From Flavobacteriales bacterium (lineage in GTDB: Bacteria > Bacteroidota > Bacteroidia > Flavobacteriales_F > PHOS-HE28): DNA of 42,743 nucleotides. The notes under the pieces are model-generated. The model saw only the letters and a list, made by a program, of their open reading frames with translations. It ran no database searches and was not told where the DNA came from. Position numbers and translations under genes: made by a program. Positions 21,001 to 25,994 of the stretch are shown piece by piece (position 1 is the first letter of the stretch; each line of letters opens with the position of its first letter). The DNA lies in the NCBI GenBank assembly GCA_020847755.1, contig JADLBK010000049.1, forward strand, positions 1-42,743, in the 5' to 3' direction.

Positions 21001-21366
21001 GGTGCGACCTGTGACCGCGTTGAGGATGGGATCGCCCGGGGTGCCTTGCGCGAACCAGTTGCCGCCGCCCCCGTTGTTATTGGGCCCGATGGCATCGGTG
21101 ATGCGACCGGTGGTGAGGATCACACCCTCCTCCGCGGAAAGGGCGGAGCCGGTGTAGCTGAATTCCCCGTAGCCCAGACCATGGCACGTGATCACCGGGT
21201 TGCTGATGGTGACGCCCGGGCCGGTGATGCTGGCCGCGAGCTGTTGCAGGTTCGCCTGCGGGCTCACCACCAATTGAGCTTGTGCGGCGGGTGTGAGGAC
21301 GAACAAGGCCGCGATGAGGGTCGTCGCGGCGATGGAGCGGAGGCGGGTGGGGCGCATCGGGCTCAT
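9025..21366 (-). CDS. Giant SprB-like T9SS type B adhesin, 4113 aa, 44 SprB repeats
   Basis: The signal peptide is SIAATTLIAALFVLTPAAQAQ. Residues about 35-275 form a choice-of-anchor L domain (ITNPV-type start, SFNFVFASEEYNEWVG, NDVFGFYISGPG, KLVIADASDRKYDSGVFIE). About 285-370 is Calx-beta-like (ATNGTDYTAI) and about 385-455 is Ig-like. Residues 457-4025 carry 44 SprB repeats averaging 81 residues, most with a Cys in CHGG/CFG and another in DANGC. Residues 4026-4113 are the gliding-motility C-terminal (type B) domain: VVMPTGFTPNGDGSNDSY, IIIYNRWGNVVYD, PNGTYFVVLTL. SprB of F. johnsoniae is a mobile surface adhesin of comparable design; whether this organism glides cannot be told here. The start overlaps the upstream stop by ATGA, and the 3' end overlaps PorP/SprF the same way. 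Long open frames on the opposite strand are composition shadows. Confidence 0.93.
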   Translation of the reverse strand: MSPMRPTRLRSIAATTLIAALFVLTPAAQAQLVVSPQANLQQLAASITGPGVTISNPVITCHGLGYGEFSYTGSALSAEEGVILTTGRITDAIGPNNNGGGGNWFAQGTPGDPILNAVTGRTTMDACKFEFDIIPTGDSLSFNFVFASEEYNEWVGSQYNDVFGFYISGPGIVGDPNAGNEKNIARIPGSNQPVTINNVNNGSNSAYYFDNAGGATIQYDGFTRHLVARSAVTPCQSYHLKLVIADASDRKYDSGVFIEKIESNNVTMQAFTASGTPELVEGCNPGWVRFERPFAHPTPLSVQYYIQGSATNGTDYTAIPPVNPLLPKSIVIPANQTFVDRTVDPLIDGLNEYSEELLFILGNPFCPAQNLDSLTFPLLDTLFATVSPGGTICTGGSWPLQVTGGSTYSWSPAAGLSCASCPNPVASPTSTTTYVVTITDGSCTRSVGRQVRVSNLALSAVITAPLCNGQSNGAINLSTTGGVAPYTYSWTGPNGFTASTQDLTGLAAGTYTVTVTDAACTRTQSFNVIGPGVLVVDLEPAVLAFGQNISCHGGSDGSIDATITGGSGPYAPTWSGPNGFTSSSADISGLAAGAYTLSVTDANGCTASSNVTLVEATPVVASIAQTTPVACFGDGAGSATASAVGGIPPYSYAWNTAPAQVAATATALTPGTWTVTVSDGYGCIGSATASIGGPTAPISMSTNLVTHVRCFGNSTGSATVAVSGGTAPHSITWNTSPAQHGATASNLPAGSWTATVTDGNGCTAQHSVIIDQPAAPLSATVQAQTDVPCHGNASGSATVGATGGTGPYAYSWNTSPAQNGATATNLPAGTWTCTVTDVNLCTTTVNVTIGQPNAALTASIASSSPVLCHGQSTGGASATASGGTGPYTYAWSTSPVQTGATATNLPAGTWTCTVTDVNGCTHSVQASIAQPAAPIQANLLSTTPEGCFGDAAGTAVLSITGGSGAYAVNWNTTPPQHGLMATGLVAGTYMATITDQNGCPLTASVNATIGGPVAALSLTAGTTAPTCFGGSTGSIDLAVTGGVSPYTYAWTGPGGFSSTSADLNGGLTAGTYTVIVTDAHGCSATASWTLSQPAALNVTAIVSDLACRNDASGAIAIAATGGNGPYSTAWSGPNGFSSNAEDLSGLAAGVYTLILNDANGCTFTASWTVSEPALLNASITAQTAVTCHGGASGSATADASGGTAPYTYQWNTSPAQNTASAINLTAGTWTCTVTDAHGCSTTTTVTIGQPAAALSTSNGANLSVSCFGGSNGSAAVNASGGTAPYTFQWNTTPVQNGATANNLPAGIWTCTVIDANGCSTLHAVTITQPAAALSASITSTTPAACFGEATGGATASGNGGTAPYTFSWNTSPVQAGATATNLAAGTWTCTVTDARGCTTTVQATVGQPSAAIGTTASITAAACQGASDGAVDLTTTGGTAPYAHDWTGPGGFTASTGDISNLAAGVYQVTVTDANGCVHTSSWNVNQPGLFSISANVPTYTGGAHVSCPGATDGSIAMTVSGATPPYTFSWTGPNAFTSAAEDISGLAAGTYTFVVTDDNGCSSSETIALNAPQALQIQLSAADQGNGFGVSCFAASDGTIDATITGGVAPLTPIWSGPNGFASNSEDVNGLSAGSHTLTVTDANGCAANASVMITSPAALLPTVPTTADVLCHGGQTGTATAAVSGGVAPHQFAWNTTPAQFSPNASGLAAGTWTVTVTDANGCTAQVGATIAEPTAALSAGIGSISDVGCHNGTTGSATVNSSGGTAPYSYSWNTVPAQTNATATGLAAGPWTCTVTDDHGCTTSVDAIIAEPAAALNAIASPVNAVACHGGNSGSASVNVTGGTGPYTYSWNTTPAQNTQTATGLTAGPWTCTVTDANGCTTTANVLVTQPAAPLTGAVTGTTDVACAGNTGSASVSANGGTPPYTYSWNTVPIQTSATASGLGAGSWTCTITDAYGCTTSVNASIAAPAGALTAALIATTDAGCFGQATGSAEVAASLGTAPYTYSWNTTPVQNTPQATGLAAGTHLCTVVDANGCSALVSATISAPAASLTASIVSTDGVSCFGLTDGGAAATSSGGTGLVSYIWNSIPVQNGALLNNVGPGTYVVTVTDGNGCTATAQAVVTAPASALSLSTVSTTDQSCFGSANGQATVSASGGTAPYTYAWNTAPIQFGATANGLAQGNWTVTATDANGCTTSSSVSIGGPAAPLALSATIITDVLCHGANSGSATVSATGGTAPYTITWNSTPVQTGATASNLFAGSYTATVQDANGCSASTVVTIAQPAATILPYVENLGMVSCHGGSDGFAEIEVTGGSGSFSITWNTSPVQTGALATGLSAGTWTADVVDNNGCAIPKQIPVTITQPAAPLSITSAVSDHSGTNISCHGGEDGWIDVTVSGGTWPYNYFWSDQWGNQTGLEDVTGLSAGSYALMVNDGNGCTTSTSFLLNEPPVLGATATIIPAACQGAADGAIDLSVTGGTAPYQMTWTGPNGYSANTDDVNGLTAGVYTVTVTDANGCGIQRTFSVVQPGLFTIAAVLSDINGSGVSCVGATDGSIAVNVSGATPPYTFAWTGPNGFTSTDEDLTGLSAGTYTMTVTDANGCATTENWTLTAPTPLNVLAIAPKHNGTEISCAGGSDGVIDATVLGGTAPHTFVWTGPNGFSATSEDLSGLAAGTYDLLVTDANGCTAAATIVLEEPDPIASSIALSQTASGDAISCHGAASGSIDLSLTGGNAPFSVTWTGPNGFTATGADQFNLISGTYTATITDANGCVVNAGTTLTEPDALVLTGDPSTTVGGTAISCAGGSDGSIDLHISGGAGGSIVQWTGPNAYVSTTEDPSGLAAGSYSVTVLDANGCTASTSFLLDEPAAITATQLVQDALCQGNADGAIDLTAAGGTAPMMFNWSGPNGFISTSEDIAQLPAGVYVATITDANGCSSVHPVNVQEPGMFMVSSLMSGYPGGYQVSCAGASNGALDIDVTGGTPGYQFSWTGPNGFASSDEDITGVPAGNYFVIITDANGCGHLEQYSLVAPAPLNVGLLASVWPGGANTSCDGAYTGSVDATIAGGLAPYGVSWSGPNGFAANVQDPTGLLAGTYTINVTDLVGCTAQQSITLTAPAPVDGTITTSVLGGGTGVSCDGATDGWIDLAPQGGTAPYYVVWSGPNGYMSNDEDPSGLAAGTYAATITDMNGCTTNVDATLTAPVPITVDLQAALFGGGFTLPCSGSEAGSITASVAGGSGALQYAWSGPNGFAANTATITGLGAGTYTVVVSDATGCSATQSIALSAPPAFDGDLVLSDAGNGFHVSCGVADGTIDLTVSGGLAPYQFAWSGPGGFAAVTEDLSGLAAGTYMVTIVDDNGCTSAQQALLIAPQPLQATLNNSGTVCDGGSDGSIDLEVSGGVLPYTFAWSGPNGFTSTSEDPSGLAGGTYAVTVLDAGSCSGSWSTTMSASAPIDLSTYVSQTGGTNIACAGDSTGVIAVLATGGAGTLDHLWSGPNGFSANGADTLTALVAGTYTLTVTDGNGCQRDTSFTLSEPAQPMDGSLSAQAFPSGTNISCLGGSDGTIDLAISGGTAPYSFDWRGPDSTSYATEDLSGVIAGDYEVVITDANQCATLLNITLTEPDSALTALLDIATFNGFNTSCDGSSDAAVGVTVLGGNGGEQLTWSGPNGFSSSSDTLSGLAAGLYTLTVTDMNGCVSVQDVTLTAPTPVVPMPIAFTYPSGSNTSCAGVNDGLLTALASGGAGGYTYLWTGPGSFSSTADSIAALGAGTYCLTVTDANGCQAQGCADLIAATAIDATYSATAAGCGQTNGAVDLTVQGGGAPYTFDWAHGAMSEDLSSVSAGTYAVTITDLNGCIAALSVQVEGGPALVAEAIVNDASCLAVATGAIDLTVTSGTLPYNFLWNTGAGSEDLSGLAAGTYTVTVSDAAGCSWNSAFTVNDGATLTVDSLVVTYSNGYNLSGHGSNDGSITVTPDGGTAPYSFAWSTGADEASVNGLAAGTYTVTITDANGCSITLSFTLDQPMDVVMPTGFTPNGDGSNDSYVVQGLEAYPDNRIIIYNRWGNVVYDRVRYTNDWSGENQQGEPLPNGTYFVVLTLTPDGAPMQNYVDLRR
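12004..12750 (-). repeat. Higher-order module copy 3 (SprB repeats 31-33)
   Basis: The first repeat has CQGNADGAIDL and ends QEPGMF, the second has SCAGASNGALDI, the third has SCDGAYTGSVDA. It is 747 bp and more diverged than the other two copies. Confidence 0.62.
13261..14001 (-). repeat. Higher-order module copy 2 (SprB repeats 26-28)
   Basis: The first repeat has CQGAADGAIDL and ends VQPGLF, the second has SCVGATDGSIAV and SGATPPYTF, the third has SCAGGSDGVIDA. It is 741 bp against 750 bp for copy 1. Confidence 0.7.
16390..17139 (-). repeat. Higher-order module copy 1 (SprB repeats 13-15)
   Basis: Three consecutive repeats: the first has CQGASDGAVDL and ends NQPGLF, the second has SCPGATDGSIAM, the third has SCFAASDGTIDA. 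The same order recurs at 13261-14001 and 12004-12750. Confidence 0.7.
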
Positions 21367-21725
21367 TGGTTCCGGGCGTTGGAGCAGCGGGCCTCGACCT
21401 GCTGCTGGGTCAGGCTCTCCTCGTGAGCACGGGCGCTGGTGACGGTCCGCCCGATGCTGGCGGCGGCGGCGCTGCGCGGATCGATGCCGCTCAGCGGGTC
21501 CGCCGGTGCGATCACCAGCAGCCCGGCCGGCACGCAGGCATAGGCCAGCTTGAGGCCGGTGCCATTCAGCAGGTCCTGGGAGAGGGCATCGCGTTCCTGT
21601 GCGGTGAGGCCGTCCACGCGCAGGATCAGGGTCGCAGCCGGGTGGGTCTGTGCCTGGAGGCCGATGGCGCTGATCAGCAGAAAGGTGCTGAGGATCAGGC
21701 CTTTGAAAAAGGCGTTCCGTTCCAT
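21363..21725 (-). CDS. Small secreted protein of unknown function, first gene of the adhesin operon
   Basis: The 120-aa product begins MERNAFFKGLILSTFLLISA with signal-peptide cleavage likely after GLQAQ. A GTG five codons upstream (21740) is a possible alternative start. The mature part has a beta-alpha-beta pattern (TLILRVDGLTAQERDALSQD, LKLAYACVPAGLLVIAP) that recalls the small ferredoxin-like fold of heavy-metal-associated domains, but without their CxxC motif. The C-terminus is polar with RARC-like basic residues and ends SNARNQ. Its stop overlaps the adhesin start by ATGA, so the two are translationally coupled. I do not recognise the family. A role as adhesin chaperone, T9SS accessory factor or surface partner is suggested only by position. 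Confidence 0.72.
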   Translation of the reverse strand: MERNAFFKGLILSTFLLISAIGLQAQTHPAATLILRVDGLTAQERDALSQDLLNGTGLKLAYACVPAGLLVIAPADPLSGIDPRSAAAASIGRTVTSARAHEESLTQQQVEARCSNARNQ

Positions 21726-21810
21726 GGTCCGTTCGTTCACGCAGCTCCTCGGGATGAGTGGTCCCGGGATCCGCGGCCCTTTTTACCGGACCAAGGGCCG
21801 AAAGGTTATC

Positions 21811-21822
21811 GACCGATCGGTC
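21811..21822 (-). promoter_or_regulatory. Perfect 12-bp palindrome upstream of the adhesin operon
   Basis: GACCGATCGGTC reads the same on both strands and lies about 85 bp upstream of the first ATG of the operon. Downstream in the operon's direction is TAACCTTTC (21809-21801), a poor match to the -7 box TAnnTTTG. The longer pair CCGGACC (21786-21792) and GGTCCGG (21819-21825) brackets this stretch. It could be a dimeric regulator site; no regulator is encoded nearby. Confidence 0.35.
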
Positions 21823-21864
21823 CGGATGGTCGACGAGCGGGTGGCGGCGACCGGCGGAGCCGGT

Positions 21865-22614
21865 TCAGGACCGTGTGCCGCGACGGGTCATGAGGGCGGC
21901 GTAGAGCGCGATGCCGGCCGCCACGCTCACATTCAGGGATCCGACCCGGCCGGCCATGGGGATGCGCATCAAGGCATCGGCCATGCGGAGCACGCGATCG
22001 CTGACCCCGGTGGCCTCGGCTCCCAGCACCAGCACAAGGGGTCCGCTGAGATCCGTGAGATGGATGTCCTCTGCGGCCTTCTCGGTGCAGGCCACGATGC
22101 GAAGACCATGGGCCCGGGCCACGTGGAGGCCGTCCACGAGCATCCGTGTTCGGCACACGGGCAACCGCATCAGGGCGCCGGCCGAGCTTTTCACCGCATC
22201 GGGCCCCAGGCGCGCGGAACCGCTGGAAGGCACCAGAAGGCCGTGGGCGCCCAGGCATTCCGCACTTCGGGCCACGGCGCCCACGTTGCGCACATCGGTC
22301 ACGCCATCAAGGGCGACGATGAGGGGCTGCTCGCCGCGCTCATAGGCCATGCTGATCAGCTCGTCGAGGTCCTGCCGGCCCACGGGGCTGACGAAGGCCA
22401 CCACGCCCTGGTGTTCGCCGCGCACCAGGCGGTCCAGTTTCTCGGCCGGTACCATCTGCAGAGGGACCCCCTGCCCTTGTGCGGCCTGCCTCACGCTGCG
22501 CGGGCCTTCGCCGGTGGCATCCCGCTTCAGGAGCACCCGTTCCACCGTGACGCCGGACCGCAGGGCCTCCAGCACGGGGTGCACACCATAGAGGATGCCG
22601 TCCTTGCCCGCCAT
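21865..22614 (-). CDS. rlmB: 23S rRNA (guanosine-2'-O)-methyltransferase RlmB, TrmH family
   Basis: The 249-aa product (MAGKDGILYGVHPVLEALRS) has the small N-terminal RNA-binding domain (residues about 1-75) followed by the SPOUT methyltransferase domain. The three SPOUT motifs are visible: DGVTDVRNVGAVARSAE, LVLVLGAEATGVSDRV and IPMAGRVGSLNVSVAAGIAL. They build the knotted S-adenosylmethionine site that methylates a guanosine ribose in 23S rRNA (G2251 in E. coli). ATG 22614 was chosen because the homology starts there and it overlaps the preceding stop by one base (TGATG); the frame is open further upstream but is noise. Length is normal for the family. TrmH relatives with other RNA targets cannot be fully excluded. 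It is the last gene of its operon. Confidence 0.9.
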   Translation of the reverse strand: MAGKDGILYGVHPVLEALRSGVTVERVLLKRDATGEGPRSVRQAAQGQGVPLQMVPAEKLDRLVRGEHQGVVAFVSPVGRQDLDELISMAYERGEQPLIVALDGVTDVRNVGAVARSAECLGAHGLLVPSSGSARLGPDAVKSSAGALMRLPVCRTRMLVDGLHVARAHGLRIVACTEKAAEDIHLTDLSGPLVLVLGAEATGVSDRVLRMADALMRIPMAGRVGSLNVSVAAGIALYAALMTRRGTRS

Positions 22615-23897
22615 CAGTTCTGCAGCGCGCGGCCGTTGCGCCAGCTTTCCACGTTGCGGTACCAGGCCCCCTTCAGCAGGGGATCGCGCTCCAGCACAAG
22701 GTCGTTCTCCGAGAACGGCGAGCTGCGCCGGATGAAGGTGAAGGTGGTGCTCATCAGGTTGCTCTCCTCGCCGTAGATCCACGTCTCCCCCCGCGCGCTG
22801 CGGTAGATGGTGGTCGGTGTGCCGAAGATGATGTGGACCAGGCCGCGGTCCGTGCGCCAGCCTTCCACATGGGCCGTGAAGTACCGGTTGGCGCTTTCCA
22901 CACGCTGGTAATAGGCCCGGATGGCGGCCCGCGCCCTTTCGCGATCACCGGCGGCATCCTGCCAGAACCGCTCCACGGCCTGCCGGACATTGCCGGCCTG
23001 GCTGATGCGGTCGAACTCCTGCATGGACGTGATGTAGCGCAGGGGAGGCACCATGCTTTCCGCATCGGCCACGTAGGGATGACCCGGGCCGAGGACGAAC
23101 AGGCTGTACCCCTCGCTGCGGGTGCTGTCCGGGCGCAGGTGATAGCAGCCCGGCCGCGCCAGCTCGAGCAGCAGATCACCGTGATCGTCCACCCTTACCA
23201 TGAAGGTCGTGTCGGGGGTGAGGTCAAGGCCGGAGGCTCCCTGCTCGGTGAACACCGGTGACGGGAGCCGATGGTCCTGATGGTAGTGCGCGGCCATCAG
23301 GGTGCGCCCTGCGTACCGGGGGCAGTGCACGCGCAGGTCCGTTGGACCGCCGAAGTGGTCGTCGAAGTAGGGCAGTTCGCGGTCGCGCTCCATGGGCAGG
23401 AAATCCTGGCGCACACTGCCGTTGGCGCGGTCCACATCGATCATCACGGTGCTGCGCGTGTTGCGGTTCAGGTCGTGTGCGGTGATGCGCAGCACGAAAC
23501 TGCTTCGCTCGTTGCGCCGCAGGTCCATCCGGCCGATCAGTTCATGGTCGCCGCCCTGCCCGTCCGCAGCGTCCCGCACCAGTGTGCTGGCGCTGTCCAA
23601 CAAAGTGCGGGCGTTCCAGTCGGAGAGCGCCTCGTAGCTGACCCGCACGACGGCGCGGAAGGGCGGCCCGTCGCCGTCACCCTTGTAAAGCAGGTCGCGC
23701 GTGCGCAGGCTGAAGAAGATGACCGAGGCCTCATCCGCCAGGTGGTGGACCCTGGCCTTGAACTCCAGGCTCGATGATTCCTGGCCGTAGAGGTAGGCCA
23801 GATTGTCCGCCGTGCCCGTCCGGGCGGGCGGTCGGCTGCCGCAGGCGGCGAGCAGGGCTGCGGTGAACAGCGCGACCGGGGTCCGACGGATGCTCAT
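22614..23897 (-). CDS. GWxTD domain-containing lipoprotein
   Basis: The 427-aa product has a lipoprotein signal (LFTAALLAACGS) and the diagnostic GWRTD at 346-350 within VEGWRTDRGLVHIIFGTP. The end (TWIYGEESNLMSTTFTFIRR) also follows the GWxTD domain pattern. The middle, rich in beta strands (residues about 60-290), probably forms Ig-like or sandwich domains. GWxTD proteins are widespread in Bacteroidota and a few other phyla, and their function is unknown. It overlaps rmuC upstream by ATGA and rlmB downstream by one base, so its expression is tied to both. A periplasmic or outer-membrane position is inferred from the lipobox. Confidence 0.88.
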   Translation of the reverse strand: MSIRRTPVALFTAALLAACGSRPPARTGTADNLAYLYGQESSSLEFKARVHHLADEASVIFFSLRTRDLLYKGDGDGPPFRAVVRVSYEALSDWNARTLLDSASTLVRDAADGQGGDHELIGRMDLRRNERSSFVLRITAHDLNRNTRSTVMIDVDRANGSVRQDFLPMERDRELPYFDDHFGGPTDLRVHCPRYAGRTLMAAHYHQDHRLPSPVFTEQGASGLDLTPDTTFMVRVDDHGDLLLELARPGCYHLRPDSTRSEGYSLFVLGPGHPYVADAESMVPPLRYITSMQEFDRISQAGNVRQAVERFWQDAAGDRERARAAIRAYYQRVESANRYFTAHVEGWRTDRGLVHIIFGTPTTIYRSARGETWIYGEESNLMSTTFTFIRRSSPFSENDLVLERDPLLKGAWYRNVESWRNGRALQN

Positions 23898-25294
23898 GGT
23901 TCAAGCAGGTTCGGTGCCCCTTCGGCCCGCGAGAGCAGTGCCGTGTTCTGGACCTTGTTCGTCTTTGCGCCGAGCTGCTTCAGCAGTTCCACCTGGCGCA
24001 CCAGGTTGCCGGAACCCTCGCTCAGCTTGCCCATCGCCTCATCGTAGCTGCCCTTGGCCAGCTTCAGTTGGTTGCCCACCTTGATCAGGTCCTCGGTGAA
24101 GCCCACGAACTTCTCGTAGAGCTTTCCGGCGCGGTCCGCGATCTCCAGGTGGTTGCGGGCGATGCGTTCATGTTTCCAGATGCCGTGGATGGTGCGCAGG
24201 GTGGCCATCAGGGTGCTGTGCGTCACCATCACCACCTGCCGGTCGTAGGCCTCCTGGAAGATCTCCGGTCGTTCGCGCAAGGCCAGCAGGAAGGCCGGTT
24301 CGATCGGCACGAACATCAGCACGAAATCGACGCTGCGCACGCCGTAGAGCTTGCTGTAATCCTTCTCGGCCAGTCCCTTGGCATGGGCGCGCAGACTGTC
24401 CACATGCTGCTTGAGGAGCCGCTCGCGCTCGGCCCCCTCGGTGGCGGCGGCGAAACGTTCGTAGTGCAGCAGGCTCACCTTGCTGTCGATCACCAGGTGC
24501 TTGTCATCCGGCAGCATCACCACCGCATCGGGCCGCAGACGGCTGCCATCGGCCAGGGTGGTGCTCTCCTGCATGGAATATTCCTGGCCCTTCACGAGGC
24601 CCGAACTGCTCAGGAGCTTCTCCAGGATCATCTCCCCCCACGCGCCCTGGGCCTGGGTATCGCCTTTCAGCGCGCGCGTCAGGTCATTCGCCTCCTGGCT
24701 GAGGCGTTGGTTCTGTTCCACCAGCCGCATCACCTCGCTTTTGAGCGCGAAACGCTGCCGGCCCTCCTCGTCATACGCCTTCTGCACCTTGTCCTCGAAG
24801 TCCTTGATGCGCTCCTGCAGGGGCTTGAGCAGGGTGCCGAGCCGTTCCTGCTGCTGGTCGTTCAGGGCCTTGCCGCGTTCGGTGAGAAGCTTGTTGGCGA
24901 TGTTCTCGAACTCGGTGGTCATGCGGGCATGCAGCTGGTCCAGCTCGGCCTTCTGCTCCTGGAGCTTGGTGTGAAGGCCGCTGCTGCGCTGCTGCTCCCG
25001 GGCGAGCTCCGCGCTGACGCGAAGCAGTTCCGCGCTGGTGGACGCGTGTTCCGCCACCTTGGCATCGAGCGAGGCCTTGTGTTCGGCGCGCAGCTGCGCG
25101 TTCTGTTCGGTCCGCTGCTTCAGGGCCTCATCCGACCCGGCCAGCCGCTGTTCCAGCTGCCCGCGTTGCTGCTCCGCCTCCAGGGCGTGCCGCGCGGCCA
25201 TGGCCTGGAGCTTCCCCCGCCACCAGGCCCACACCACGGTCGAACCGCCCAGCGCGCCGAACAGGATCCCCAGCAGGAATGCGCCCCATGCCAT
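23894..25294 (-). CDS. rmuC: DNA recombination protein RmuC
   Basis: The 466-aa product has one N-terminal membrane segment (FLLGILFGALGGSTVVWAWW), a long Gln/Glu/Arg-rich coiled coil (residues about 35-195), then the RmuC nuclease-like domain: GAWGEMILEKLLSSSGL, RPDAVVMLPDDKHLVIDSK, FVLMFVPIEPAFLLAL, MVTHSTLMATLRTI. The DSK segment corresponds to a PD-(D/E)xK-like core. RmuC limits inversions at short inverted repeats in E. coli and has been linked to phage defence; its biochemistry is poorly defined. ATG 25294 was preferred to the GTG two codons earlier. It lies 28 bp after the YkuD gene and overlaps the GWxTD gene by ATGA. Confidence 0.92.
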   Translation of the reverse strand: MAWGAFLLGILFGALGGSTVVWAWWRGKLQAMAARHALEAEQQRGQLEQRLAGSDEALKQRTEQNAQLRAEHKASLDAKVAEHASTSAELLRVSAELAREQQRSSGLHTKLQEQKAELDQLHARMTTEFENIANKLLTERGKALNDQQQERLGTLLKPLQERIKDFEDKVQKAYDEEGRQRFALKSEVMRLVEQNQRLSQEANDLTRALKGDTQAQGAWGEMILEKLLSSSGLVKGQEYSMQESTTLADGSRLRPDAVVMLPDDKHLVIDSKVSLLHYERFAAATEGAERERLLKQHVDSLRAHAKGLAEKDYSKLYGVRSVDFVLMFVPIEPAFLLALRERPEIFQEAYDRQVVMVTHSTLMATLRTIHGIWKHERIARNHLEIADRAGKLYEKFVGFTEDLIKVGNQLKLAKGSYDEAMGKLSEGSGNLVRQVELLKQLGAKTNKVQNTALLSRAEGAPNLLEP

Positions 25295-25322
25295 GCGCAC
25301 GAAGGTACGGCCCGGGTCCGCC

Positions 25323-25994
25323 TCAGTTGTCCAGGATCACCACGAGCGCGCCGACGGGCACTTGGTCGTACAGGGCCACGATATCGAGGTTCCGCATGCG
25401 CACACAGCCCATCGAGGTCGGCCGCCCGAGCGACGCTTCGTCCCCGGTGCCGTGCAGGTAGATGTAGCGCTCATGGCTGTCCACTGTTCCACCGCGGTTG
25501 GCGCCCTCCTCAAGGCCTTCGAGCCAGAGAATGCGGGAGGTGATGACATCGCGGGCGCTGTCCGACCTGACCAGGTCGGCCACCTCACCGGTGGGCAGGC
25601 GGTCCTTCAGCACGGCGCCGAGGGGCAGTCCGTCACCGATCTTCTCGGCCACACGGTGCAGACCCGGTGGGGTGCAGTAACTGTCCACGGTGCAGCCAAG
25701 CCCGGCCTTGGCGGTGGCGATGAGGTAGCTGCCCTGCATGCGGCCGTCCACCACATGGAACAGGCGCTGCCGTTGCGCGGAGACGTACAGGATGTGGCCA
25801 TCGAGCGCAGTGCCCGGATACCGGACGGCCATGTACTCCAACAGCATGTCGGCCAGCCCTTGTTTGGGTGGATCCGTGGCGCGGAGCGATGGGGGAGCCG
25901 CCAACACGAGGAGAAGCGCAACCAACGACCTTGCCGGAGCCCGGCCCGTGCGAGGGTCAGAACAGGCTGGTGAAGCCGAAGTGCACCTTGCCAT
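25323..25994 (-). CDS. L,D-transpeptidase family (YkuD) protein
   Basis: The C-terminal part carries the YkuD active site: YLHGTG then TSMGCVRM, with His181 and catalytic Cys197 counted from ATG 25994. The family cross-links peptidoglycan stem peptides (3-3 links) or attaches proteins to them, and some members act as carboxypeptidases. A hydrophobic stretch (LVALLLVLAAPPSLRA) indicates export to the periplasm. The start is uncertain: ATG 25994 overlaps the Omp85-like gene by 38 nt and gives 223 aa with a long N-region. TTG 25925 gives 200 aa with a compact signal peptide and an AAGG just upstream. Location between a barrel protein and rmuC fits an envelope-maintenance operon. Confidence 0.85.
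   Translation of the reverse strand: MARCTSASPACSDPRTGRAPARSLVALLLVLAAPPSLRATDPPKQGLADMLLEYMAVRYPGTALDGHILYVSAQRQRLFHVVDGRMQGSYLIATAKAGLGCTVDSYCTPPGLHRVAEKIGDGLPLGAVLKDRLPTGEVADLVRSDSARDVITSRILWLEGLEEGANRGGTVDSHERYIYLHGTGDEASLGRPTSMGCVRMRNLDIVALYDQVPVGALVVILDN

Noticed and set aside
17383-21426. 1347-codon open frame on the plus strand opposite the adhesin N-terminal half
   Set aside because: Same reasons: an antisense shadow of SprB repeats with no recognisable motif or signal peptide.
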